Shown here in pieces: positions 28,994 through 37,247 of a DNA stretch of 64,000 nt; position 1 is the first letter of the stretch, and each line of letters begins with the position of its first letter. Source of the stretch: Brachybacterium sp. YJGR34 (GTDB lineage Bacteria > Actinomycetota > Actinomycetes > Actinomycetales > Dermabacteraceae); NCBI RefSeq assembly GCF_003347015.1, contig NZ_PNFB01000005.1:62001-126000 (forward strand), given 5' to 3'. The position numbers and the translations under genes were made by a program. The notes beneath the pieces are model-generated. The model was not told the DNA's origin and searched no databases. It was given only the letters and a program-made list of their open reading frames with translations.

Positions 28994-29058
28994 GCTTCGA
29001 TGCTCTCTGCTTAGAGTAGATTCCGCTAGTACGGACATTTTTGTCACCAGGAGGGTTC

Positions 29059-29394
29059 ATGCGTCTGCCCGTGTCGCGAGCGATGGAGGTCTGCCCCGTC
29101 GAGGTGGCGGTGTCCGTGCTGGGAGGAACATGGAAGCTCACGCTGGTGAAGCATCTCCTCGGTGGCACCCGGCGCTTCAACGAGCTCGGCCGACTCGTGC
29201 CGCTGGCGAACACAAGGACGCTGACGCGACAGCTGCGTGAACTCGAAGAGGACGGCGTCGTCAAGCGCACGGCGTACCCCGAGGTGCCGCCGCGCGTCGA
29301 ATACGCCCTCACGGAGAGAGGTCGATCCCTCGAACCGCTGGTGAAGGCTATGGAAGCGTGGGGGGCGGACTTTGCCAGGGAGTGGGCAGTCTGA
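29059..29394 (+). CDS. HxlR-family redox/quinone-sensing transcriptional regulator
   Basis: 111 residues, the full HxlR (DUF24) winged helix: CPVEVAVSVLGGTWKLTLVK, RRFNELGRLVPLANTRTLTR, QLRELEEDGVVKRTAYPEVP, RVEYALTERGRSLEPLV. The single N-terminal Cys (C12) sits where YodB, CatR and QorR carry their sensor cysteine. The start has AGGAGGG four bases upstream. It is divergent from the quinone reductase across a 65-base spacer, the arrangement seen for QorR-qor2 in corynebacteria, so thiol-based derepression by quinones is likely. Confidence 0.88.
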   Translation: MRLPVSRAMEVCPVEVAVSVLGGTWKLTLVKHLLGGTRRFNELGRLVPLANTRTLTRQLRELEEDGVVKRTAYPEVPPRVEYALTERGRSLEPLVKAMEAWGADFAREWAV

Positions 29395-29672
29395 CGCTTG
29401 GCAGTGAAAGGGGAAAGGATCCTGTTGCTCTGCGGTGTACCTCAGCGGCACATCCGGACCGCGCCTTCGCGACGATTGTGAGGAGGGTCTCCGCCGAGTC
29501 TTTCGTGACAGATCTGCTGACCGTGCAGTGCAGGCCACCTCGCCATGACGCCAGGAGAGGCAGCTCCTCGATCACCTGATCAACTGCGGCACGAGATGCG
29601 TTCACCGTCAGGCACAGATCGGCCCCTGAATATTGCCCAGCCGAACGACGCCGCTCCGCAGCCCCACCCCGC

Positions 29673-31427
29673 TCAGGCACTCTCCGCGGTCAGCGCCGCG
29701 GGCGGCAGCCAGTCCGCCCCGAGCAGCTGGGCGACGTCGGCGAATCCGGCGGTGTCCCCGCCCACGGTGTCGGAGGCCGCGGCGATGCGCTCCACCATCA
29801 CCTTGCTGACCTGCTCCTCGACGGTGCCCTGGGCGTAGGCGATGTGCCACGGGGAGACCTGGTGGTCGCGGTGGGTGCGCCCGGTGACCTGCCGGCCGGC
29901 GATCCCCGAGAAGCGGGCCTGGTGGAAGAGGCCCACGCGGGGCTCGGTGCTGGCCCGGCGGCCGCCGGCGAGGGTCTCCCCGGCGTGCAGGCTGATCGAG
30001 GCGACGGTGGTGAACACGCAGACGGGGGCCTGCCCGGTCTGGAACCGGAGCCTCTCGGTCTCGACGTCGAAGCGGCCCTGGCCGTAGATCGTGGCGACCT
30101 CGAGGCCGGCATCGCGCAGTCGTTCGGTGATCGGTTCCGCGGCGGTCCCGACGAACTCGACCGAGCACGCCACCTGGCGCCCGGCCTCGACCTGCTGGGC
30201 GATCCAGGAGACGGTGGAGTCCACGCGGATCAGCCCGGCCTTCTGGCGGAAGCGCAGCAGCGCCGCCCGGCCCTTGGCGGTGTTGCGGCCCCGCCGGGCG
30301 ATGTCCATCTCGCGGCAGAACTCTCCCCATTCGGCCTCGTACGTCGCCCGCTCCGCGGGAGTGAGCGTCACGGGCATGCCGGAGATCGGCACCGGCCCCC
30401 ACGGCGCCGCGCGGTGCAGCATCGCCGTCGGCCGCTGGTCCTCGAGCCAGCCGCGCACTCGCGCGAGGTCTTCGGCGCGCCGCGCCGGATCGGTGGTCCA
30501 CGTGGCGCCGTAGCGACCCCGCTCCACGCCGATGCCATGACGCTCGAGAGCGGCGGCGAAGGTGGCGCCGGGCTGGGAGGCCGAGGTCCAGTCCTTCATG
30601 GTCTCGCCGTGCGCCTGCGCGTAGGCCGGCGCGAGGTAGGGCAGCTCGAGCGGTGTGTGGCCGGGCGTGGCGGTGGTCGCGATGACGAACGGGGCCTTCT
30701 CGTGCGGTTTTGCGTGCCCGGAGATCCGCGCCCAGAGCTTCCACCGCTTCGTGGTGGTCCGCCGCAGCGCGTGCGCCTCGTCAGCGATGATCACGTCCCA
30801 GGAGTGGTCGGTGACCTTCTCCAGGCGGTCCCAGGTGATCACCACCCATTCCAGACCGTCGTCGCCCAGAGCCGTGATCGTGCGGCACCAGTGCCCGATC
30901 GTGATCGCGGCGGGGCGGTCGGCGACCACGAGCACCCGCTGCGCCCCGCGGAGGTCGCCCGCGGCCGTGGCCCCGAGGACGGCGGAGATGGTCTTGCCGA
31001 CGCCGGGCTCGTCGGCCAGCAGGAACTGGCGGCCGCCGGCCTGGGCGTGCTCGGCGATCGCGTCGGCGGCCTCGAACTGGTTCTGGCGGGGCTCGAGGTC
31101 CTCGGACGGCGCCGGATTCTCGGTGGGGGAGTCGGGGTTGAGGGTGTTCTCGAGGAAGCGTCCCAGGGTGTGCGGCCCGGGCGCGTAGGGCGCGAGATGC
31201 GCCGGGAGCTCTCGGCCGACGTGCAGGTGCATCCGCACCGCCGGATGCCAGGTGGCGCCCTCGACCTGGGTCCCGTAGGGGACGTCGAGCACCCAGAGTC
31301 GTTCGCCGGGGCCGACGAAGGGCAGCTCCCTGGGTGCGCCGGCAGACCCTTTGCGGCGCGGAGACCTGCGGCGACGGCGGGTGCTGGACCGGCGGGGGGA
31401 GGGCATCTCGAGAGGGTACCTGGGCAT
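29673..31427 (-). CDS. SNF2-like / DEAD-box superfamily 2 helicase
   Basis: 584 residues. After an extremely basic N-terminus (residues 8-30, RRSSTRRRRRSPRRK), helicase motifs appear in order: Q-like RQNQFEAADAI, Walker A LADEPGVGKT, DEAH box IIADEAHAL, motif III ATTATPG, then in the second RecA domain VASISLHAGE and motif VI GRTHRDHQ. The ATG at 31427 has GGAGG six bases upstream. The compact size and lack of accessory domains recall phage and mobile-element helicases. No nuclease, methylase or phage gene is next to it, so its role (defence remnant, repair, or element replication) is open. Confidence 0.82.
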   Translation of the reverse strand: MPRYPLEMPSPRRSSTRRRRRSPRRKGSAGAPRELPFVGPGERLWVLDVPYGTQVEGATWHPAVRMHLHVGRELPAHLAPYAPGPHTLGRFLENTLNPDSPTENPAPSEDLEPRQNQFEAADAIAEHAQAGGRQFLLADEPGVGKTISAVLGATAAGDLRGAQRVLVVADRPAAITIGHWCRTITALGDDGLEWVVITWDRLEKVTDHSWDVIIADEAHALRRTTTKRWKLWARISGHAKPHEKAPFVIATTATPGHTPLELPYLAPAYAQAHGETMKDWTSASQPGATFAAALERHGIGVERGRYGATWTTDPARRAEDLARVRGWLEDQRPTAMLHRAAPWGPVPISGMPVTLTPAERATYEAEWGEFCREMDIARRGRNTAKGRAALLRFRQKAGLIRVDSTVSWIAQQVEAGRQVACSVEFVGTAAEPITERLRDAGLEVATIYGQGRFDVETERLRFQTGQAPVCVFTTVASISLHAGETLAGGRRASTEPRVGLFHQARFSGIAGRQVTGRTHRDHQVSPWHIAYAQGTVEEQVSKVMVERIAAASDTVGGDTAGFADVAQLLGADWLPPAALTAESA

Positions 31428-31741
31428 CGTCCCCCTCCGTCGTCTGCGCAGGGCTCGAAAGCCGGCACCAGGCGATCGAGGCGTGCCGGAGACCACGGGC
31501 GCGTCCCTCCACGCCGAGCGGTGATCGTGCGAGGAGCCGGCACGACCGACGTCACACGGATCAGCGACCGCCACCCCCTTCCGCGCGGGTCCTGCATCCG
31601 CAAGTATGGAGGTTCTGGCAGAAGCGCCCCTGCGCCTGCCCCACGACTTCCCGACGCGATGGACGCGGCCCCGGCACTCGCCGGGGCCGTCGCTCTGCGC
31701 GCCGGAGACTCCACCCTCTTCGACCCGGAGCTGTGCTTCCC
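31428..31741. other. 314-base divergent spacer between helicase and MATE genes
   Basis: No gene is supported. It contains the start signals of the helicase gene (GGAGGG at its right edge on the minus strand) and, near the MATE gene, a strong hairpin described separately. An ORF beginning MEVLAEAPLRLPHDF (31606) runs into the MATE gene in another frame and looks spurious. Confidence 0.5.
31667..31690 (+). promoter_or_regulatory. Very stable hairpin upstream of the MATE gene
   Basis: CGGCCCCGGC and GCCGGGGCCG make a perfect 10-bp all-GC stem with an ACTC loop, 51 bases before the MATE start. Without a following T-run it is either a factor-dependent terminator/attenuator in the leader or an accidental stem. 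It does not match a guanidine riboswitch. Confidence 0.45.
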
Positions 31742-33445
31742 ATGCCCGTCGTCCTCACCCGCGGCGCCCCCTGGCGCGTCATCCTCCTCTTCGCCGTCCC
31801 GCTGCTGCTGGGCAACATCGTCCAGCAGATGTACCAGTTCGCGGACGCCGCCGTGATCGGCCGACACCTCGGCGTGAACTCCCTCGCCGCCGTCGGTGCG
31901 ACCGGGGGGCTGCTGTTCCTGCTGCTCGGATTCGCGATCGGTGTGAGCACCGGCTTCGCCGTCCCCACGGCGCAGGCGTACGGTGCCGGGGATCGTCGGG
32001 GCGTGGCCCGCTCCGTCGTCGCCGGCACCATCCTCACCGCCGCGATCAGCGTTGTCGTCTCCGTGGGCGGGGCGCTCGCCGCCGGGCCGATGCTCTCCGT
32101 GCTGCGCACCCCCGCCGAGCTGCTGCCGGAGGCGACCACGTTCGCGCGGATCAGCTTCCTGGGCGCCGGGACCGTCATGTTCTTCAACTACCTCGCGGCG
32201 ATCATCCGCGCGATCGGCGACTCCCGCACCCCGCTGCGCTACCTGATCATCGCCTGCCTGCTCAACGTCGTCCTCTCCATCGCCTTCGTCATGGGGGCCG
32301 GCCTCGGCATCGCCGGCGCCGCGCTCTCCACGTGCATCGCTCAGCTCGCCTCCGCCCTGCTGTGCCTCGCGCACGTGCGGGCGAAGGTGCCGGCGCTCCA
32401 CGTGGCCCGCGAGGACTGGCGCATCGACCGGGCCGCGCTCGCCGAGCACCTGCGGATCGGTCTGCCGATGGGATTCCAGGCCTCGATCATCGCGATCGGC
32501 AGCCTCGCCGTGCAGATCCGCATCAACACCCTCGGGCCCGACGCCGTCGCCGCGTACACGACCTATGCGCGGGTGGACGGCCTGGGCGTGGCGCTGCTGC
32601 AGTCCCTGGGGCTCGCCGCGACCACCTTCGCGGCCCAGAACCTGGGGGCGGGGAAGGGGCGGCGGATCCGTCGCGGCATCGTGCAGGCGCTCGGCCTCGC
32701 GGTCGGCTCGTCCCTCGCGATCGGCGTGGTGCTCGTGCTCGCGGGAAGGCCGCTGGTGCACCTGTTCGTGGGGGAAGGATCCGAGGACGTCGTCGAGATG
32801 GCGATGCTCCCCCTGCACATCAATGCCGCGCTGTACAGCATCCTCGGCATCCTGTTCGTGCTGCGCGGCGCCCTGCAGGGCCTGGGACAGCCGCTGGTGC
32901 CGATGCTCACCGGCGTCATCGAGCTGGCGATGCGGCTGGGCACCGCGGTCGTGCTCGGCGCGCTGTTCGGCTTCGCCGGCGTGGTGTGGGGGACCCCGCT
33001 CGCCTGGGCAGGAGCGGTGGCGCTGCTCGTGCCCGCCTACGTGCGCGCCCACCGCCGCCTCGCCGCGCTGCCCGACGGCCCGGCCGTCACCGGCTCCTTC
33101 GCCGCGGTCACCGGCCAGATCCCCGCCGTCACCGGCGCCCTCCCGACGGTGACGGGTCAGATCCCCGCCGTCACGGGGGCCATCCCCACCATCACCGGAT
33201 CGTTCCCGACGGTCACCGGGCCGATCCCGGTGGTCACGGGCCCGGTCCCGGTGGCGACCGAGCCCGTGCCGACCGTCACCGAGCCGGTGCCTGCGGTCGC
33301 GTGCTCCTCGCTGGAGGTTCCGGGACCGGAACGGACTGCTCCGAGCACGGCGCCGGAACCGGCGACGGTGCCGGACACCTCGGAGGTCGAGGAGCGGACC
33401 GAGGCGGATCTCGTCGCCGTCGGCGCTGCAGGCCGGCGGGAGTGA
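31742..33445 (+). CDS. MATE-family multidrug/cation exporter with heptad-repeat C-terminal tail
   Basis: 567 residues. The first 445 form the twelve-helix MatE fold: RVILLFAVPLLLGNIVQQMY, FADAAVIGRHLGVNSLAAVG, and in the second half GLPMGFQASIIAIGSLAVQI and AAQNLGAGKGRRIRRG. Members export drugs or metabolites using Na+ or H+. The last 120 residues are not part of the family: ten consecutive seven-residue repeats of the form VTGxxPx (about residues 449-518) and then an acidic Pro/Glu tail. The ribosome site before the ATG is weak (GGAG 12 bases away). Confidence 0.85.
   Translation: MPVVLTRGAPWRVILLFAVPLLLGNIVQQMYQFADAAVIGRHLGVNSLAAVGATGGLLFLLLGFAIGVSTGFAVPTAQAYGAGDRRGVARSVVAGTILTAAISVVVSVGGALAAGPMLSVLRTPAELLPEATTFARISFLGAGTVMFFNYLAAIIRAIGDSRTPLRYLIIACLLNVVLSIAFVMGAGLGIAGAALSTCIAQLASALLCLAHVRAKVPALHVAREDWRIDRAALAEHLRIGLPMGFQASIIAIGSLAVQIRINTLGPDAVAAYTTYARVDGLGVALLQSLGLAATTFAAQNLGAGKGRRIRRGIVQALGLAVGSSLAIGVVLVLAGRPLVHLFVGEGSEDVVEMAMLPLHINAALYSILGILFVLRGALQGLGQPLVPMLTGVIELAMRLGTAVVLGALFGFAGVVWGTPLAWAGAVALLVPAYVRAHRRLAALPDGPAVTGSFAAVTGQIPAVTGALPTVTGQIPAVTGAIPTITGSFPTVTGPIPVVTGPVPVATEPVPTVTEPVPAVACSSLEVPGPERTAPSTAPEPATVPDTSEVEERTEADLVAVGAAGRRE
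33086..33295 (+). repeat. Ten in-frame 21-base repeats encoding VTGxxPx heptads
   Basis: The tail of the MATE protein is built of ten heptads such as VTGQIPA, VTGALPT, VTGAIPT, ITGSFPT, VTGPIPV, the last two drifting to ATEPVPT and VTEPVPA. DNA copies differ at third positions, so the amino-acid pattern is kept by selection or old duplication, not by recent slippage. Confidence 0.85.
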
Positions 33446-33723
33446 CCTCGTCCTCCCCTGACGTGCCGGAGACGTCCTCCGCGCGCTGAGCCGGTGGCTC
33501 GACCCCCTGCTGGTCAGACGTGCCCTGAGCGGGTCGGCCCCCGTCGCGCTCGCGACCCCGCCCGTGGGTGGCGACGGCGGATGGAGAGCGGCGGGAGCTG
33601 GGCACCCCGCGACCCGACCAGGGCCACCATTGACCGGACCCGGACGCCGGGCGAGGATCGTGCATCAGGCGCGGGCGGCCGCGCCGCCGGACGGAGGTCA
33701 CGGAGAGCGAGGGCACGGGGAGC

Positions 33724-34161
33724 ATGAGGATCGGCGAGATCGCCGCGCGGACCGGGGCCAGTCCCCGTTCGCTGCGCTACTACGAGCAGCAGGGACTGCT
33801 GGCCCCGTCCCGCACCGCGTCCGGACAGCGGGAGTACACCGCCGCCGACGAAGCGGCCGTCCGCCAGATCCAGGAGCTGCTGGGTGCCGGCATCTGCAGC
33901 GCCGTCATCCAGGAGCTGCTCCCGGCCCTGTCCGCTCCCGCCCGCGACCAGGCCCTGCTGGGAGAGGCTCTCGCCGCCGCGGAGAACCGCCTGCACAGCG
34001 AGCGCCACGAGATCGAGGAGGAACTGGCGGGGCTCGCACGACTGCGGGAACGGCTGGGGCTTGACCCTGACACGCATGTCAGGGACCACGATGGGCCGCA
34101 TGAGCGATCCGACCCCACCCCGCCAGCTGCGCCTGATCATCGAGACCGACGACTTCGATGA
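33724..34161 (+). CDS. MerR-family transcriptional regulator
   Basis: 145 residues. The HTH (MRIGEIAARTGASPRSLRYY) and wing (EQQGLLAPSRTASGQREYTA) are canonical, followed by the dimer coiled coil (about 75-115). No effector-binding cysteines are present, so a metal ligand is unlikely; this subgroup often responds to drugs or oxidants. The last 24 residues (HDGPHERSDPTPPAAPDHRD...) are encoded by DNA shared with the next gene and look unstructured. Confidence 0.85.
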   Translation: MRIGEIAARTGASPRSLRYYEQQGLLAPSRTASGQREYTAADEAAVRQIQELLGAGICSAVIQELLPALSAPARDQALLGEALAAAENRLHSERHEIEEELAGLARLRERLGLDPDTHVRDHDGPHERSDPTPPAAPDHRDRRLR

Positions 34162-34564
34162 GGCGCTGACCTTCTACCGCGACGTGCTCGGCATGCCCGA
34201 GCAGCCGGCCTTCGCCACCGAGGGCGAGGATCGGGTGGCGATCCTGCACGCCGGGATCGCCACCCTCGAGCTCGCCACCCCGGAGCACGCCCGCGCCGTC
34301 GACGAGGTCGAGGGTGCACCCCCGGCGACGGGGCCGACGCTCCGCATCGCCCTCGAGGTCGAGGACACCCAGGAGGCCCTGGACGCCGCCCGCACGCACG
34401 GCGCCGAGACCCTGGCGCCGCCCACCCGCACCCCCTTCCGCACGCTCAACGCCCGTGTGCAGGGTCCGGCCCGATGGCAGGTCGGCTTCTTCCAGGAGCT
34501 CGAGAGCCTGGAGGAGCGGGCGGCACGGGACGGGTTCTCGACGGATGGGGAGCGGCCGCGCTGA
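34091..34564 (+). CDS. VOC-superfamily (glyoxalase/bleomycin-resistance fold) protein
   Basis: 157 residues. The two beta-alpha-beta-beta-beta modules are seen as LRLIIETDDFDEALTFYRDV, LGMPEQPAFATEGEDRVAIL, and TLRIALEVEDTQEALDAART, ending RVQGPARWQVGFFQE. Members are glyoxalases, dioxygenases or antibiotic-binding proteins. The ATG at 34091 has AGGGA six bases upstream; a second ATG at 34100 is possible but its site would be 14 bases away. It overlaps the merR gene by 71 bases in another frame and is clearly in the same transcript. Confidence 0.82.
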   Translation: MGRMSDPTPPRQLRLIIETDDFDEALTFYRDVLGMPEQPAFATEGEDRVAILHAGIATLELATPEHARAVDEVEGAPPATGPTLRIALEVEDTQEALDAARTHGAETLAPPTRTPFRTLNARVQGPARWQVGFFQELESLEERAARDGFSTDGERPR

Positions 34565-34587
34565 GGCGTGGGTGCTGACGAGCGAGC

Positions 34588-35205
34588 TCAGAGCAGTCGG
34601 CGGCCCACCATGCTCGCGGCATCCTGGAGCACAGCTCGGAACATGGTGTCGTCGCGCTGTTCGAGCCAGCTCAGCGATGCTCCGTAGAGCAGCGTCAACG
34701 CCTGGTCGGCGACCAGCGTGACCTCGACCTCCCAGCGCAGGCCCGACTGCTCGGCCAGGTCGTCGAGGAAGGCCGCCATGGTCCGGCGGTGCTCCTGCTG
34801 GGACTGCACGGCCAGAGATCGCAGCTTCTCGTCGCGGGCCGCCATCAGCGAGAGCTCGAAGTAGGCGGTCTCGACGTCCGGAGCGGCGATGACGGAGTCC
34901 GCGTAGGCCATGAAGAGCTCTGCCACGGCAGCGGCGGCATCGTCGGGACCGTGCACCTGTCGGTCCTGCTGCGTCGGCATCAGGTCCGACAGGTGAGTGA
35001 GGTCCAGCCGCAGCACCGCACGCATCAGCTCGTCCTTGGAGGAGAACGCATAGTGCACCGACCCGTGGGGGACCCCGGCCTCCTTCGCCAGGGCCCTCGT
35101 GGTCAGCGCCCATGCTCCGTCGCGCGCCATGACCGTCACGGCGGTCTCGGCGAGCTCCTGGCGGCGCTGGTCGATCGGGACGTTGGTGCGGCGCGGCTCA
35201 GCCAC
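34588..35205 (-). CDS. TetR-family repressor of the adjacent MFS exporter
   Basis: 205 residues. The HTH domain (about 12-58) reads RQELAETAVTVMARDGAWAL, TTRALAKEAGVPHGSVHYAF, SSKDELM; the rest is the all-helical ligand domain, with a TetR C-terminal type close to the BetI/YcdC-like group. Its ATG lies eight bases inside the end of the MFS gene, so the two are translationally coupled. It very probably binds the 30-bp dyad in front of the MFS gene, regulating itself and the exporter. Confidence 0.88.
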   Translation of the reverse strand: MAEPRRTNVPIDQRRQELAETAVTVMARDGAWALTTRALAKEAGVPHGSVHYAFSSKDELMRAVLRLDLTHLSDLMPTQQDRQVHGPDDAAAAVAELFMAYADSVIAAPDVETAYFELSLMAARDEKLRSLAVQSQQEHRRTMAAFLDDLAEQSGLRWEVEVTLVADQALTLLYGASLSWLEQRDDTMFRAVLQDAASMVGRRLL

Positions 35206-36778
35206 GAGTCGCCCCGGCCCTGTCGGCGGACGCCTCGTCGGCGCGTGGCATGGTCTCCTCGTCCGGAGCCGCGGCGGCGTGGGAGGCCGCCCGCGACTCC
35301 GAGCGCAGGCCCCGCCAGGCCAGCACCAGGGTGATGGCCGCCGTGCCGATGCCGATCGCGGCCACGAGGTCGATTCCCGTCATGAAGGCAGTATCCGCGA
35401 TCTCGCGGAGGCGGGCACCACCGTCGGGCAGCGTCGTCGCGACCTCATGAGCACCGGCCAGGGTCTGGGACGCAGCGGTCGCGGACTCGGAATCCATGCC
35501 GGGCAGGGATGCGGTCTCGACGACACGACTCGAGTACACGGCCATCCCCGCCGTGCCGAGCACGGCGGTGCCCATCGCTCCACCGAACTCGTACCCGGTC
35601 TCGGAGATCGCTGCAGCGGCGCCGGCGCGGTCGCTCGGGGCGGCCGTGAGGATCACGTCGTTCGTGAGGGTCTCGGCCAGGCCGACGCCGAGGCCGAACG
35701 CGGCCGAGAGGAGCGCGAACAGGACGATGGTCGCGGCAGTGTCCAGCTGGGTGCCGATGATGAACGCGAGGATCACGAGGGCCAGGCCCGCCATCACCAC
35801 CGTGCGCACCGAGGTCATCCGTGCCACGACGGGAGCCAGCATGGTGCCGACCACGGTGGCCAGCGCGAGCGGGAGCATCCACAGGCCGGCCTGGGCCGAA
35901 CCCATGCCGCGCACGAGCATGAGGTACTGCGGGAGGAAGAACATGAAGCCCATGAGCGCGAACACGGTGATCACATTGATGGTCAGGGCCGAGGTGAACG
36001 CGGAGTTCCTGAAGAGGGAGACGTCGAGCATCGGGTTCTCGCGGCGGCGCTGACGGGTGATGAACCAGGCCAGCGCAGCGATGCCGAGGACGAGGGCGGC
36101 GAGCACCGTCCAGTCCAGCCCCTTGACACCGGTCTTGAGCGCATAGACCAGGGAGATCATGCCCGCGATCGAGAGGATCACGGAGATCGGGTCGAACGGG
36201 CCCGGGTTCGGGTCCTTCGCCTCGGGCAGCAGGAAGGGGCCGGTGAGCAGGAACAGCACGATCACCGGCACGTTCAGGAGGAACACGGAGCCCCACGAGA
36301 AGTTCTCCAGCAGCAGCCCGCCGACCACCGGGCCCAGGGCGGCGCCGCCGCCGAACGCAGCGGCCCACACGGCGATCGCGGAGCGGCGCTCGGTGCGGTC
36401 CGGGAAGATCGCGCGGATCAGGCCGAGGGTGGAGGGCATGAGGGTGGCTCCGCCGATGCCGAGCAGAGCACGGCCGAGGATCAGCATCTCGGGGCTGGTG
36501 GCGAAGGCGGCCACGAGGGAGGCGGCGCCGAACAGGGGCGCGCCGATCATGAGCATCCGCTTGCGGCCGATCCGGTCTCCGAGCGACCCCGTGAAGATCA
36601 GCAGACCGGCGAGCAGGAACGAATAGAGATCGATGATCCAGAGCAGCTGGTTCGACGTCGGCTGCAGGTCCGCGGACAGGGCCGGCACGGCGATGCCGAG
36701 CACGGACATGTCGATCGAGATCAACAGCACGGGAAGCACGAGGACGACCAGAGCCGTCCAACGACGCAGGGGGGACAC
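35198..36778 (-). CDS. MFS drug exporter, DHA2 (14-helix, QacA/SmvA) family
   Basis: 526 residues with about 14 membrane helices. LLISIDMSVLGIAVPALSAD carries the acidic helix-1 residue of QacA-type pumps, and FTGSLGDRIGRKRMLMIGAP is the MFS signature loop; GALLGIGGATLMPSTLGLIR-type motif C is present as LLGIGGATLMPSTLGL. It exports hydrophobic or cationic compounds with proton antiport. The start is a GTG with GAGAGG six bases upstream. The C-terminal 35 residues are polar and acidic. Confidence 0.9.
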   Translation of the reverse strand: MSPLRRWTALVVLVLPVLLISIDMSVLGIAVPALSADLQPTSNQLLWIIDLYSFLLAGLLIFTGSLGDRIGRKRMLMIGAPLFGAASLVAAFATSPEMLILGRALLGIGGATLMPSTLGLIRAIFPDRTERRSAIAVWAAAFGGGAALGPVVGGLLLENFSWGSVFLLNVPVIVLFLLTGPFLLPEAKDPNPGPFDPISVILSIAGMISLVYALKTGVKGLDWTVLAALVLGIAALAWFITRQRRRENPMLDVSLFRNSAFTSALTINVITVFALMGFMFFLPQYLMLVRGMGSAQAGLWMLPLALATVVGTMLAPVVARMTSVRTVVMAGLALVILAFIIGTQLDTAATIVLFALLSAAFGLGVGLAETLTNDVILTAAPSDRAGAAAAISETGYEFGGAMGTAVLGTAGMAVYSSRVVETASLPGMDSESATAASQTLAGAHEVATTLPDGGARLREIADTAFMTGIDLVAAIGIGTAAITLVLAWRGLRSESRAASHAAAAPDEETMPRADEASADRAGATRG

Positions 36779-37163
36779 GGGTCACCTCTCGAGGGAGCGG
36801 ACGGGCTGCGAACGGCAGGCACGCAGCGACTCCGGGGCGCGCAGCGCCCCGGTCGGAAAGACTCTCCCACAAAGTTGGCCAACTGGCCAACTCTGTGTGA
36901 CGGGCATCGTGCGGCGTCGCGCCGCTGCTGCATTCGCGAGGAATGGCGCGCGGCCGACCGCGGCGTCGATGGTCCAGCCCGACCTCTCTGGGCAGCGGCC
37001 CTGAGCAGGAAGGAGCGGCTCGACCGTCTCCCGCGGGCCGATCGTCGGCGATTCCCCTTCCCCGCCGCGAGCTCTTCGTGCTGTGCTGGGGTGATGGGGC
37101 GCCCTGCGCCGAACGCCGGCGCCGCCCCACCCGCGCAGCGCCGCGACCGTGAAAGGCAGGACC
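36779..37163. other. 385-base divergent spacer between MFS pump and phosphotransferase leader ORF
   Basis: Apart from the TetR dyad operator at 36868-36897 I see no gene; frames here are Arg/Pro-rich. I looked for the rifamycin-associated element that precedes rifamycin-inactivating genes in actinomycetes and did not find it. Confidence 0.5.
36868..36897. promoter_or_regulatory. TetR-type dyad operator upstream of the MFS exporter
   Basis: CACAAAGTTGGCCA (36868-36881), AC, TGGCCAACTCTGTG (36884-36897): two 14-bp arms with a single mismatch. Inner AGTTGGCCA/TGGCCAACT is perfect. It lies 90 bases before the MFS start and is AT-richer than its surroundings, as expected of a promoter-operator bound by the operon's own TetR protein. 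Confidence 0.75.
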
Positions 37164-37247
37164 ATGTCCCTCGACCCACTGCTCGCCCCGGATGCCCGAC
37201 CGGAGACGGTCGCACAGGCAGTCACCGTGAGCGAGGTGCGGCGATGA
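37164..37247 (+). CDS. 27-residue leader-like ORF coupled to the phosphotransferase gene
   Basis: Starts MSLDPLLAPDARPETVAQ and ends TVSEVRR, with AAGGCAGG before its ATG. Its stop overlaps the start of the next gene as ATGA, and that gene's own ribosome site (GAGG) lies inside it. The composition is protein-like, without the Arg/Pro bias of surrounding frames. It could be a leader peptide that controls the downstream gene through coupling, or a short protein. It has no recognisable domain. Confidence 0.5.
   Translation: MSLDPLLAPDARPETVAQAVTVSEVRR

Noticed and set aside
35099-37243. Upstream extension of the phosphotransferase frame by about 700 codons
   Set aside because: The extension runs antisense through the MFS and TetR genes; the ATG at 37244 has its own ribosome site and starts the conserved domain.
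36779-37243. Rifamycin-associated element upstream of the phosphotransferase
   Set aside because: I looked for the conserved inverted repeat with GGGGCTTGC-type arms and found none.
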